Shown here: positions 16,801 to 22,396 of the stretch, in pieces
How the letters are laid out: every line of letters starts with the position of its first letter
Position numbering within the stretch: the first letter of the stretch is position 1
Assembly: GCA_902768665.1 (NCBI GenBank)
Contig: CACXMA010000017.1
Span: forward strand, 1 to 32,542
Source of the DNA: an uncultured Bacteroidia bacterium
GTDB taxonomy: Bacteria; Bacteroidota; Bacteroidia; Bacteroidales; UBA932
Direction: 5' to 3'
DNA: 32,542 bases
Translations under genes and position numbers: made by a program
The notes under the pieces: model-generated
The model's database searches: none
Seen by the model: the letters and a program-made list of their open reading frames with translations, nothing else
Told to the model about the DNA's origin: nothing

Positions 16801-17084
16801 GCTTCCCGTACGCCTACCGAAGCCTCGGCCTCGGCAAGCTCATCGGCGCCCCGATCCCCGGGACAATGACCGCCGTCTGGTGGGAGAGCCAGATCAACGG
16901 CTTCGTGGTCTTCGGTATCCCGCAGGTGGGCAACTGGGGCGTCAAGGACCAGCGCTACATCGAGAATTTCCAGATCGAGCCCGACATCCTCGTCTACAAC
17001 GATCCCGCATCCGTGCTCGCCGGCAAGGACCTCCAGCTGGAGGCCGCCGTCGCCGAGATGCTCAAAGAAATTGACAAGAAGTGA
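13851..17084 (+). CDS. Tricorn-type S41 peptidase, secreted
   Basis: A 1,077-residue protease. It begins with a signal peptide (residues 1-20, MNIRKALLLLALMATTVLSA) and two stretches of WD40/TolB-like propeller repeats (about 25-600, with motifs such as ISPDGKTLVFSYKGDIW). A charged Lys/Gln/Glu linker lies near residues 575-600. The C-terminal half has the tricorn helical bundle, a PDZ domain (about 784-865) and the S41 catalytic core. The tricorn tetrad is visible: Ser768-His769 in NASH, nucleophile Ser980 with Asp981 in CYSDASG, and Glu1038 in RYIENFQIEPDI; the 58-residue gap between Ser and Glu equals that of archaeal tricorn. It probably degrades peptides in the periplasm. The glycosyltransferase ATG follows two bases after the stop, so they share a transcript. 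Confidence 0.92.
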   Translation: MNIRKALLLLALMATTVLSAQETPSWIRRNAISPDGKTLVFSYKGDIWTVPATGGEARQLTSNKAYESDPVWTPDGSVIVFTSWREDSKDLYSVPAAGGALKRLTDLPGTELPLAVAADGTVYFSWTNYTFVDGAYADFPTGQQVWTTTLEGAAPKLLSQITMSAMSVSADGKILYEDYKGYEDPLRKHHTSSVTRDIWLLEAAGGKEATFADGKFTRLSTYEGEDRNPVFAADGNTFYFLSEQDGNTSNVYRSSLSNPGEQVRLTRYDRNPVRFLSVAADGTLAFSYNGDLYTMKEGAEPVKVSITLHRDEDQKDINRLSLKSASAIAVSPNGKEIAVVIRGDVFVTSVDYATTRRITNTPEQERGVSFGKDGRELYYASERGGCWSIYCMKLADKDESLFTYAVKLEEERISPEGETCFQMEVSPDGKQIAYLRDRTELVVQKIGSSKVKSLHKGVNYSYSDGDQSFAWSPDSRYILCNWQAGGGWNNEDIAMIDVEDGTVTNLTESGYSDTSFRWSLGGKAMTYESDKNGYRSHGSWGAETDVYIMFFDGKAYNEFGRSKEQVDIAKMLLGEKKAAKQEKQEQKDSLDKDKKPEKLNPDLDNRYDRILRLTRFSNSIGDHYLTEDGTKLYFTQRLEKGYDLCCRDIEKGDVTVVKKNVMGRFTPSADGKYLFVSGGGNITRITLAGNKSDVVSFTGEYEFKPQEERTYMFEHCWKQVKEKFYDPDIHGIDWQYYHDNYAQFLPYINNYFDFQDLLSEMLGELNASHTGGRYRAPSSRNLGYLGAIYDAAYDGDGLKIAEILPGGVLARADADIKAGDVIVSIEGHALKAGENPLKYLYETVGKKIVVHIKSGGKTKELILTPAGSDAAPLYRRWVRQREEMVKKLSGGRVGYVHVEGMDSPSFREVYSKALGKYRGCEALIVDIRHNGGGWLHDDLVTFLGGKEYCLFTPRGQYIGHEPFNKWTKPSCVVVSEDCYSDASGFPYAYRSLGLGKLIGAPIPGTMTAVWWESQINGFVVFGIPQVGNWGVKDQRYIENFQIEPDILVYNDPASVLAGKDLQLEAAVAEMLKEIDKK

Positions 17085-17086
17085 CA

Positions 17087-17812
17087 ATGGACAAAAAAGT
17101 CGTCATTATCCCTACCTATAACGAGAAGGAGAACATCGAGGCAATCATCCGCAAGGTGTTCTCCCTTCCCGGAGAGTACCACATTCTCGTTATCGACGAC
17201 GGTTCGCCCGACGGCACCGCCGCCATCGTCAGGGGGCTGCAGGGCGAGTTCCCCGAGCGTCTGCACATTATCGAACGCTCCGGCAAGCTCGGCCTCGGCA
17301 CGGCCTACCTGACCGGCTTCCGCTGGGCCCTGGAAAAGGGCTACGACTACATCTTCGAGATGGACGCCGACTTCTCCCACAACCCCGACGACCTGCTGCG
17401 GCTCCATGCCGCCTGCGCCGAACAGGGGGCGGACCTCGCCATCGGTTCCCGCTACTGCAACGGGGTCAGCGTCGTCGACTGGCCGCTTGGCCGGATCATC
17501 ATGTCCTACTATGCCTCGAAGTATGTCCGGATGATCCTCGGCATGAAGATCAAGGACACGACCGCCGGCTTCAAGTGCTATTCCCGCAGGGTCCTCGAGA
17601 CCATCGACCTCGACAGCGTCAGGATGCACGGCTACGGCTTCCAGATCGAGATGAAATATACCGCCTGGAAGCTCGGCTTCAACCTGCAGGAAGTCCCCAT
17701 CATCTTCATCAATCGCCAGAAAGGGACGTCCAAGATGTCCAGCGGCATCTTCGGCGAGGCCTTCGGCGGGGTTATCCGCCTGAAATTCCGAAGAATTAGA
17801 AAGAAACAGTAA
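17087..17812 (+). CDS. Polyprenol-phosphate mannosyltransferase-like family 2 glycosyltransferase
   Basis: A 241-residue membrane-associated enzyme of the dolichol/polyprenol-phosphate mannose synthase type. It would transfer a sugar from a nucleotide donor, typically GDP-mannose, to a polyprenyl phosphate carrier for use on the periplasmic side. Seen in order: VIIPTYNEKENIE (residues 6-18), DDGSPDGT around residue 40, GLGTAYLTGF, the metal-binding EMDADFSHNP near residue 93, and the acceptor-site motifs TTAGFKCYSR and RQKGTSKMS. It lacks C-terminal membrane helices, as the short bacterial enzymes do. Its ATG lies two bases after the protease stop, and a strong terminator follows it. Confidence 0.88.
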   Translation: MDKKVVIIPTYNEKENIEAIIRKVFSLPGEYHILVIDDGSPDGTAAIVRGLQGEFPERLHIIERSGKLGLGTAYLTGFRWALEKGYDYIFEMDADFSHNPDDLLRLHAACAEQGADLAIGSRYCNGVSVVDWPLGRIIMSYYASKYVRMILGMKIKDTTAGFKCYSRRVLETIDLDSVRMHGYGFQIEMKYTAWKLGFNLQEVPIIFINRQKGTSKMSSGIFGEAFGGVIRLKFRRIRKKQ

Positions 17813-17817
17813 ACGTC

Positions 17818-17849
17818 ATGCCACGGCCTTGTCCGTGGCATCTTTTTTC
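17818..17849 (+). terminator. Intrinsic terminator after the glycosyltransferase
   Basis: ATGCCACGG at 17818-17826 pairs perfectly with CCGTGGCAT at 17833-17841 across a six-base loop, followed by a T-rich run (TCTTTTTT). It begins five bases after the stop codon and should end the tricorn protease-glycosyltransferase transcript. Confidence 0.9.
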
Positions 17850-17852
17850 GTC

Positions 17853-17873
17853 ATGCCCGACCCGATCGGGCAT
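17853..17873. repeat. Short perfect palindrome
   Basis: ATGCCCGA and TCGGGCAT form an eight-base stem with a five-base loop, directly after the terminator. It has no T-run. It could be a repetitive extragenic palindrome or reinforce the preceding terminator. Confidence 0.5.
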
Positions 17874-17901
17874 CTGTCCTCCGGCGCTGCGGCGTCCTGA
17901 T

Positions 17902-18100
17902 GTTGCTGCTGCAGTGCGGACTCGAAAGTGCGAAAACGGAGCGGCACCGGGGGCTTGACGAGCAACTTCTCCTTTTAGTCCCGCTGCGCGGGCCTAACGT
18001 CGGCGGACAGTGCTCGTCATGCCGCTTCGCGTCACCGCCCCCTGCACGGGGCCCCCGCACATTTCCGTTTTCGCACACGAGCCCGCACCGCAGCAGCAAC
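17902..18100. repeat. Nested long inverted repeat of about 200 bases
   Basis: The left arm (17902-17954, GTTGCTGCTGCAGTGCGG onward) and the right arm (18051-18100) are imperfect reverse complements over about 50 bases, including an exact TGCGAAAACGGA block. Inside lie a second pair, TGACGAGCA at 17956-17964 with TGCTCGTCA at 18011-18019, and a small stem CCCGC/GCGGG at 17980-17992. The whole could fold into one long branched hairpin. Open frames across it look like chance. I see no transposase and cannot tell a miniature transposable element from a structured RNA. Confidence 0.6.
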
Positions 18101-18132
18101 GGGCCGCCTTCGCACCTTCGGACATCTGAAGC

Positions 18133-18221
18133 GTGGCTACCCTCCCAAAAAATGGGGAGGGAAGACACGAAAACCCCGCAAAAGTGTGCCTTCCCTCCCG
18201 CCTTTTCAGGAGGGTAGCCAC
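18133..18221 (+). repeat. Palindromic repeat element, copy A
   Basis: An 89-base element bounded by GTGGCTACCCTCC (18133-18145) and its exact reverse complement (18209-18221). A second nested stem, GGGAGGGAAG at 18155-18164 with CTTCCCTCCC at 18190-18199, encloses a core with ACAC/GTGT ends. The reverse complement of this element matches the copy at 29618-29722 in both ends and in the core (CACTTTTG...TTTTCGTGTC). It is therefore a dispersed repeat family, likely a non-autonomous mobile or REP-like element. Confidence 0.75.
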
Positions 18222-18245
18222 ACTTATTCATGCTTCCAGATCCCC

Positions 18246-18456
18246 GGAAGCGACAGAGGCGCAGTTCCACTTGACAGAGATTCTATCCAATGCGGAACTG
18301 GTAAAACAATTACCGCTGAAAGCAGGTAACAAAAACCAGAAAGCGTTTTCCAAGATGTATCACCTTCAATGGAGACAAAGTAGAGTGTTGATTGGCTATC
18401 AACAATCAAAAGGCGAACACGTTCTTTACTATATCAGCGGTGGACAAAAAAAGTAA
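18246..18456 (+). pseudogene. Truncated reading frame next to repeat copy A
   Basis: About 70 codons (EATEAQFHLTEILSNAEL to YYISGGQKK) read as ordinary coding sequence but have no ATG at their beginning; the frame runs back into the palindromic element. The only near-start candidate is TTG at 18271. Codon use is much more AT-rich than in neighbouring genes. The best explanation is the 3' remnant of a gene cut by the repeat insertion. I do not recognise the family. Its stop codon overlaps the terminator hairpin of the small RNA on the other strand. Confidence 0.45.
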
Positions 18457-18550
18457 AAGCCGCTTGGTGGCGACTTTTCAGTGAGGCTCGGATCAAGTTT
18501 CCTTGAGAGGGTTGTCATCCCTTCAAACGAAGTTCCTCTACGACGAATCC
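18445..18550 (-). ncRNA. Candidate small RNA of about 105 nucleotides
   Basis: On the minus strand a full promoter (TTG, 19 bases, TACCTTTG at 18563-18556) precedes a sequence that ends in an intrinsic terminator. The terminator has a nine-pair stem (18470-18478 with 18455-18463, one U-G pair), a six-base loop, and a seven-T run after it. Between them lie further helices: CTTC-GTTT-GAAG (18521-18532), AGGG/CCCT around 18508-18522, an enclosing AGAGG/CCTCT pair, and a perfect five-pair stem TCAAG/CTTGA capped by a GAAA tetraloop (18493-18506). An open frame covers the region on the same strand, but this architecture fits a structured non-coding RNA better. It is not tmRNA, RNase P or SRP RNA by their usual motifs. 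Confidence 0.65.
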
Positions 18551-18555
18551 AATCG

Positions 18556-18585
18556 CAAAGGTAATGCTTTTTCTTGAATCTGCAA
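18556..18585 (-). promoter_or_regulatory. Promoter of the candidate small RNA
   Basis: Minus strand: TTG (18585-18583), 19 bases, TACCTTTG (18563-18556). Both elements and the spacing match the Bacteroidota consensus. It overlaps the promoter of the glycosyltransferase gene on the other strand. Confidence 0.7.
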
Positions 18586-18603
18586 TTATTTTCGTAACTT
18601 GCA
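18574..18603 (+). promoter_or_regulatory. Promoter of the two-part glycosyltransferase gene
   Basis: TTG at 18574-18576, 19 bases, then TAACTTGC at 18596-18603, a one-mismatch -7 box. It lies 16 bases before the ATG at 18620 and physically overlaps the leftward small-RNA promoter, so polymerase can probably occupy only one at a time. Confidence 0.5.
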
Positions 18604-18619
18604 GCAGAAAACAAATAAC

Positions 18620-20029
18620 ATGGAAATGATAGACGCATACGTTCTGCAGCCCAAACAGGCGGAAGTTCTGGAGAAAGAGCCTCTGGTCCAAAGCGTTACG
18701 GTATTGAAAGACTCTTTCAATAAGACAGAAACGATTCGACAGGCGGCCGCTAATGCCCGGGAAGAGTATACATTATTATACACCAAGTCCACCGACCTTC
18801 GTCTTGTCCACTATGCGCTGGAGCGTCTAGTGCAGCTCGCATCGGACAGCGGCGCTTCTTTCCTCTACGCCGACCATTTCCGCGAGAAAAACGGCGTCGT
18901 GGAGCCCCATCCAGTCATCGACTGCCAGCTCGGCTCGGTCCGGGACGATTTCGATTTCGGCGGTTTGCTTCTTGTTCGGACGGATGCGCTGAAGGCCGCC
19001 GCCGCGGCCATGGACACCGACTATCAGTATGCCGGCCTCTACGACCTTCGCCTGCGGCTTTCGCAGCAGCGGCTTCCGGAGCATGTCGGCGAGTTCCTTT
19101 ATTATGAGATCGAGACCGACCTCCGCACTTCCGGCGAGAAGCAGTTCGACTATGTCGACCCGAAGAACCGCGGTGTGCAGGTGGAGATGGAACAGGCCGT
19201 GACGGCCCACCTCAAGGCCATCGGGGCCTATCTCGCCCCCGGCGCCTTCCTCTCCGTCGACCTCACCCTCGGCAAGTTCCCGGTCGAGGCCTCGGTCGTG
19301 ATTCCGTGCAAGAACCGCGTCCGCACGATTGCCGACGCCCTCCGCTCCGCGCTGGGCCAGAAGACCGACTTCCCCTACAACGTCATCGTCGTGGACGACA
19401 ATTCCACCGACGGCACGGTCGAGGTCATCCAGTCTTTCCTCGGCGACCCGAAGCTGGTCTATATCGCCCAGGACCCGACCTGGCACGGCATCGGCGGCAA
19501 CTGGAACGCCGCGATTCACCATCCGCAGTGCGGCCGTTTCGCCCTCCAGCTCGACTCCGACGACAAATACCATGACGAGACTACCGTCCAGCAGTTTGTC
19601 GACGCCTTCCGCGCCGAGCGCTGTGCGATGGTCATCGGCTGCTATGAGATGACGGACCTCGCCGGCAATCCGCTGCCCCCGTATGTCATCGAGCACCGCG
19701 AATGGACGCCCGAGAACGGTCGCAACAACGCTCTCCGCATCAACGGCCTCGGCGCGCCGCGCGGCTTCTGGGTGCCGCTGCTGCGGGAGATCAACTTCCC
19801 GACGACCAAGTACGGCGAGGATTATGCCGTCGGCCTGCGCATCAGCCGCGAGTACCGGATCGGCCGCGTGTGGAACGTCCTCTACACCTGCCGCCGCTGG
19901 GAAGACAACTCCGACGGCAACCTCAGCGTCGAAAAGCTCAACGCCAACAACCTCTACAAAGACCGCATCCGCACCTGGGAGATCCAGGCCCGCATCGCGC
20001 AGAATAAAAATGTTGATTTCTTTCTATAG
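18620..20029 (+). CDS. Family 2 glycosyltransferase with an extra N-terminal domain
   Basis: A 469-residue cytoplasmic protein. The C-terminal part (about 225-469) is a clear GT-A family 2 domain: ASVVIPCKNRVRTI, VVDDNSTDGT, and LQLDSDDKYHD, where the Asp-x-Asp-type motif binds metal and nucleotide sugar, then KYGEDYAVGLRISREY. The N-terminal 200 residues contain a weaker, similar pattern (NKTETIRQAAANAREEYTLLYTKSTDLR) and may be a second, degenerate GT-A domain lacking the acidic motif. No lipopolysaccharide or capsule genes are adjacent, so acceptor and product are unknown. The ATG at 18620 follows an AAATAAC leader; another Met two codons later is possible. No promoter is shared with the gene before it. 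Confidence 0.8.
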   Translation: MEMIDAYVLQPKQAEVLEKEPLVQSVTVLKDSFNKTETIRQAAANAREEYTLLYTKSTDLRLVHYALERLVQLASDSGASFLYADHFREKNGVVEPHPVIDCQLGSVRDDFDFGGLLLVRTDALKAAAAAMDTDYQYAGLYDLRLRLSQQRLPEHVGEFLYYEIETDLRTSGEKQFDYVDPKNRGVQVEMEQAVTAHLKAIGAYLAPGAFLSVDLTLGKFPVEASVVIPCKNRVRTIADALRSALGQKTDFPYNVIVVDDNSTDGTVEVIQSFLGDPKLVYIAQDPTWHGIGGNWNAAIHHPQCGRFALQLDSDDKYHDETTVQQFVDAFRAERCAMVIGCYEMTDLAGNPLPPYVIEHREWTPENGRNNALRINGLGAPRGFWVPLLREINFPTTKYGEDYAVGLRISREYRIGRVWNVLYTCRRWEDNSDGNLSVEKLNANNLYKDRIRTWEIQARIAQNKNVDFFL

Positions 20030-20033
20030 AAAG

Positions 20034-20065
20034 TTTGTTTTCCACGGGAATAATAGTTACCTTTG
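20034..20065 (+). promoter_or_regulatory. Strong promoter of the peptide-lipoprotein-nuclease-protease cluster
   Basis: TTTG at 20034-20037, 20 bases, TACCTTTG at 20058-20065: a full consensus promoter. The first gene starts at 20231, so the message would have a leader of about 160 bases. Confidence 0.7.
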
Positions 20066-20230
20066 CGGCTTGGAAACGGAAATAGCATTCACCTGCGAGC
20101 AAAGGTACAATGACCAAAAAGAGCTGAATCTTGTACAAATCAGCGCCCCTAGCGTACAGCTAAGAGCGCGTGCTTAGCGGTGTTTCCCGTTGACACAGAG
20201 AGAAATATTAATCTTTCAAAACATAGTATT
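20066..20230 (+). other. Long 5' leader of the accessory cluster
   Basis: About 160 untranslated bases. A hairpin GCTAAG/CTTAGC lies at 20159-20178. GGAAAC near 20072 can pair with GTTTCC near 20182, which would close the leader into one domain. A TACCTTTG box on the minus strand at 20107-20100 has no fitting -33 element. The length is unusual for this window, where many genes have almost no leader, so a structured regulatory RNA is possible but unproven. Confidence 0.4.
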
Positions 20231-20377
20231 ATGAACAAAACCAAACAGGGGTATGTAACCCCGCTTTCTGATCTCCTCGTGGTACGATTCGAGGAGAACA
20301 TCATGTCTTACAAGGCAAACAGTGACAACCACACTGAGTACCTTGGTTTCGAAGAAGATGGTGGAGACTTAATCTAA
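20231..20377 (+). CDS. 48-residue peptide of unknown function
   Basis: A small protein reading MNKTKQGYVTPLSDLLVV at the start and ending EYLGFEEDGGDLI. There is no signal peptide and no membrane segment; the C-terminal half is acidic and ends in a Gly-Gly-Asp motif. The pattern Tyr-x-x-Pro near the N-terminus with an acidic, glycine-containing end resembles short uncharacterised Bacteroidota proteins encoded just ahead of surface lipoprotein genes; that resemblance is from memory. It starts a compact cluster: the lipoprotein ATG follows 12 bases after its stop. Its role could be regulatory, a chaperone-like partner, or a processed peptide. An in-frame ATG 51 bases upstream exists, but the AT-rich leader before 20231 favours this start. 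Confidence 0.7.
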   Translation: MNKTKQGYVTPLSDLLVVRFEENIMSYKANSDNHTEYLGFEEDGGDLI

Positions 20378-20389
20378 AAACTTGTGGCC

Positions 20390-22396
20390 ATGAAAAGATC
20401 TTCTAAAACTGTGTTAGTACTTGCCGCGAGCGTCTTTACATTTGCCGCATGTAATAAAGTGGAGAATGAGATCCAGAACGATCAGGATTTCTACTATACT
20501 TTCACACTTGGTAATCCCGACACCAAGGCTATTCTCGCCAGCGATTCTCAAGGTAAGTTTGGGCAATGGGAAGAAGGTGACCGAATTGGTCAGGCTATTA
20601 ATGATGCCAATCCCGGATATGCTGCTATTACTTTGCCCACTGGTGAGTCTCCTGCTTCTTTTAAAATCTTTAAAACTGGAGGTTTAGAGGTTGATGATAT
20701 TGTATATACCTACTATCCTTATAACTCTTCTGCTTCCAGCAAAGCTGCTATCCCCTTTACAATCCCCGTAAATCAGAATCAGTCCGGCTCTGATTTCGAT
20801 TTTGATGCAATGCCGATGGCAGGTGAGCCTTTTGTGGTTACTACTGGCAGCAACACAAATCAGACACCCGTGGGGGATATTCAGCTGGCAAACCTTGGCT
20901 CAGTTGTTGACTTTCAGGTGTATTCAACTAATGCAACCTACGCAACTGAAACTATTCTCAGCGTTAAGCTGTCTGCCAATAAGGCTATTGCGGGTGCATT
21001 CTCAAAGGATATTTCTTCGGTGAAGATCAATGATGAGAGCACACTCTCTATTTCCGGTTATACCGAGACTGATGTAACGACAACCATTAATACTCCTGAT
21101 GCTATTGGCGCAACTCGTGATGCGGCAAGCCATGTCTATATGGTCATTGCACCAGAAACCGATGTTACTGGCTCTGTGCTTGTTACTACAAACAAGGCTA
21201 AGTATACATTCACTATTTCATCTGCCCAGAGCTTCAAGCGCGCAGGTCTGAAGTCCTTCGGCCTTAACCTTGCCAACTGCGGTAATAGGGTTGAAGAAGA
21301 GGCTTCTGTGCCTGTCATCGTGTCCAAAACTATTAAAGAAGTGTTGACAGAGATGGGACAGGCTAATGTCGCTGATGGTACCAAAGTTAATCCTCTTATT
21401 TTTGATAGTGTAGTAACTGTTTCAACGACAGGCACTACTAATAATGGTAAGGTATATGGAACTGGGACAGAGTGGAGACTATATCAAGGAGGCAATGGTA
21501 ATGTGATTGTCTCTGTTGCAGCCGGTTATGAATTACAGTCTGTCCAGTTTACCTACAGTACTACAAATGGAGGTACCCTAGATGGCGCTGCTAGTGGTAA
21601 TACACTTGATGTGAGCGGGAGCTCCGTAACTTATAGCGTGGCAAATACTGGATCCGCCACTAATGGTCAGGTTCGTTTGACAGCCCTAACTGTAAAGTAT
21701 GTCTCAACGGGTGCATCGACTCCCTCTACTTATGCAGTGACATGGACTGCTCCTGACAATGGTACCATCTCTGCGACAGTTGGTGGTACTGCCATTTCAT
21801 CTGGCGATACATTTGAAGAGGGAACAGTCGTTAACATCACTGCGACTCCCAGTACAGGTTATTCATTCAGTGCATGGTCGATTACTGGTGCAACTTTGGT
21901 AAATTCAAATAATGCATCCACGTCATTCACTGTTGGTAAGCAGGCCGTCAATTTTAGCGCTTCGTTCACTAGCAATGGTGGCGGTGGAAATCCGACAACT
22001 ACAACATACACATTCACATCTGCTTCTTGGGGGGATAGCACCAATTCCTGGACTTCCGGTAAAGCCGGTAATGGCTATACGGCTGGTCAAGGTATTCAAG
22101 TTACAACAGGTAGCTCAGGAGCTAATGCGACTTCAAAGGTCTCATTTAACAGTGTATCAAAGATTGTTGTAACATACAATACAAACAAGAGTGCAGGCGC
22201 TGGTTCTATTGTAATAAAGATTGGTTCTAATAGTGAAGTCTCTAATAGTGTTTCATACTCAAGCGGCGATGGTAGGAGTAGCAATTATACAACTACTTTC
22301 GACTTTGCCACGGTTCAGACAGGTACTATTAAGGTAACAGCCAATACTACAACTAATAGTATTTGGGTTAAGAGTATTGAGATTACACACAATTGA
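20390..22396 (+). CDS. Fimbrillin-like lipoprotein with beta-rich repeat modules, ending at a suspicious TGA
   Basis: 668 residues. The leader MKRSSKTVLVLAASVFTFAAC has its lipobox Cys at 21. Residues about 22-300 resemble fimbrillin-family surface lipoproteins (DTKAILASDSQGKFGQWEEGDRIGQ and VYTYYPYNSSAS). A beta domain follows (about 310-440), then an InlB-type B-repeat (about 450-530, with ATPSTGYSFSAW), a Gly-Gly-Gly-Gly-Asn linker, and a terminal beta sandwich ending SIWVKSIEITHN. The gene is clearly AT-richer than the rest of the window. Directly after the TGA at 22394-22396 the same frame continues with a Gly/Ser linker, Fn3-like repeats and a nuclease, so the original gene was probably longer. 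Whether this product is the full functional protein is open. Confidence 0.8.
   Translation: MKRSSKTVLVLAASVFTFAACNKVENEIQNDQDFYYTFTLGNPDTKAILASDSQGKFGQWEEGDRIGQAINDANPGYAAITLPTGESPASFKIFKTGGLEVDDIVYTYYPYNSSASSKAAIPFTIPVNQNQSGSDFDFDAMPMAGEPFVVTTGSNTNQTPVGDIQLANLGSVVDFQVYSTNATYATETILSVKLSANKAIAGAFSKDISSVKINDESTLSISGYTETDVTTTINTPDAIGATRDAASHVYMVIAPETDVTGSVLVTTNKAKYTFTISSAQSFKRAGLKSFGLNLANCGNRVEEEASVPVIVSKTIKEVLTEMGQANVADGTKVNPLIFDSVVTVSTTGTTNNGKVYGTGTEWRLYQGGNGNVIVSVAAGYELQSVQFTYSTTNGGTLDGAASGNTLDVSGSSVTYSVANTGSATNGQVRLTALTVKYVSTGASTPSTYAVTWTAPDNGTISATVGGTAISSGDTFEEGTVVNITATPSTGYSFSAWSITGATLVNSNNASTSFTVGKQAVNFSASFTSNGGGGNPTTTTYTFTSASWGDSTNSWTSGKAGNGYTAGQGIQVTTGSSGANATSKVSFNSVSKIVVTYNTNKSAGAGSIVIKIGSNSEVSNSVSYSSGDGRSSNYTTTFDFATVQTGTIKVTANTTTNSIWVKSIEITHN
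22394..22396 (+). other. In-frame TGA between lipoprotein and nuclease parts
   Basis: The frame before the codon (ending ITHN) and the frame after it (starting SGSGGGAGGDEP) are the same. No frameshift is needed. A single change such as TGA to GGA would give a continuous Gly/Ser linker. The base composition also changes from AT-rich to GC-rich exactly here. Confidence 0.8.

Larger units (their letters stand above)
17813..18619. other. 807-base region without an intact protein gene
   Basis: From left to right it holds a terminator, a short palindrome, the nested 200-base inverted repeat, palindromic element copy A, the truncated frame, the small-RNA gene and two overlapping divergent promoters. 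The mixture of repeats and a gene remnant suggests repeated insertions at a tolerated site. No tRNA was seen here. Confidence 0.7.

Noticed and set aside
13815-17087. Open frame of 1,090 codons on the minus strand, antisense to the tricorn-type protease
   Set aside because: It mirrors a gene with full domain and catalytic-residue support; long antisense frames are expected in GC-rich DNA. Its composition (runs of Val, Leu, Ala, Asp) shows no recognisable domain.
17900-18217. 105-codon frame across the nested palindrome
   Set aside because: It is made entirely of inverted repeats and has no ordinary protein-like pattern.
18429-18638. 69-codon minus-strand frame as a protein gene
   Set aside because: The region has a promoter and intrinsic terminator with helices between, and the frame begins upstream of that promoter, so a small RNA is a better reading.
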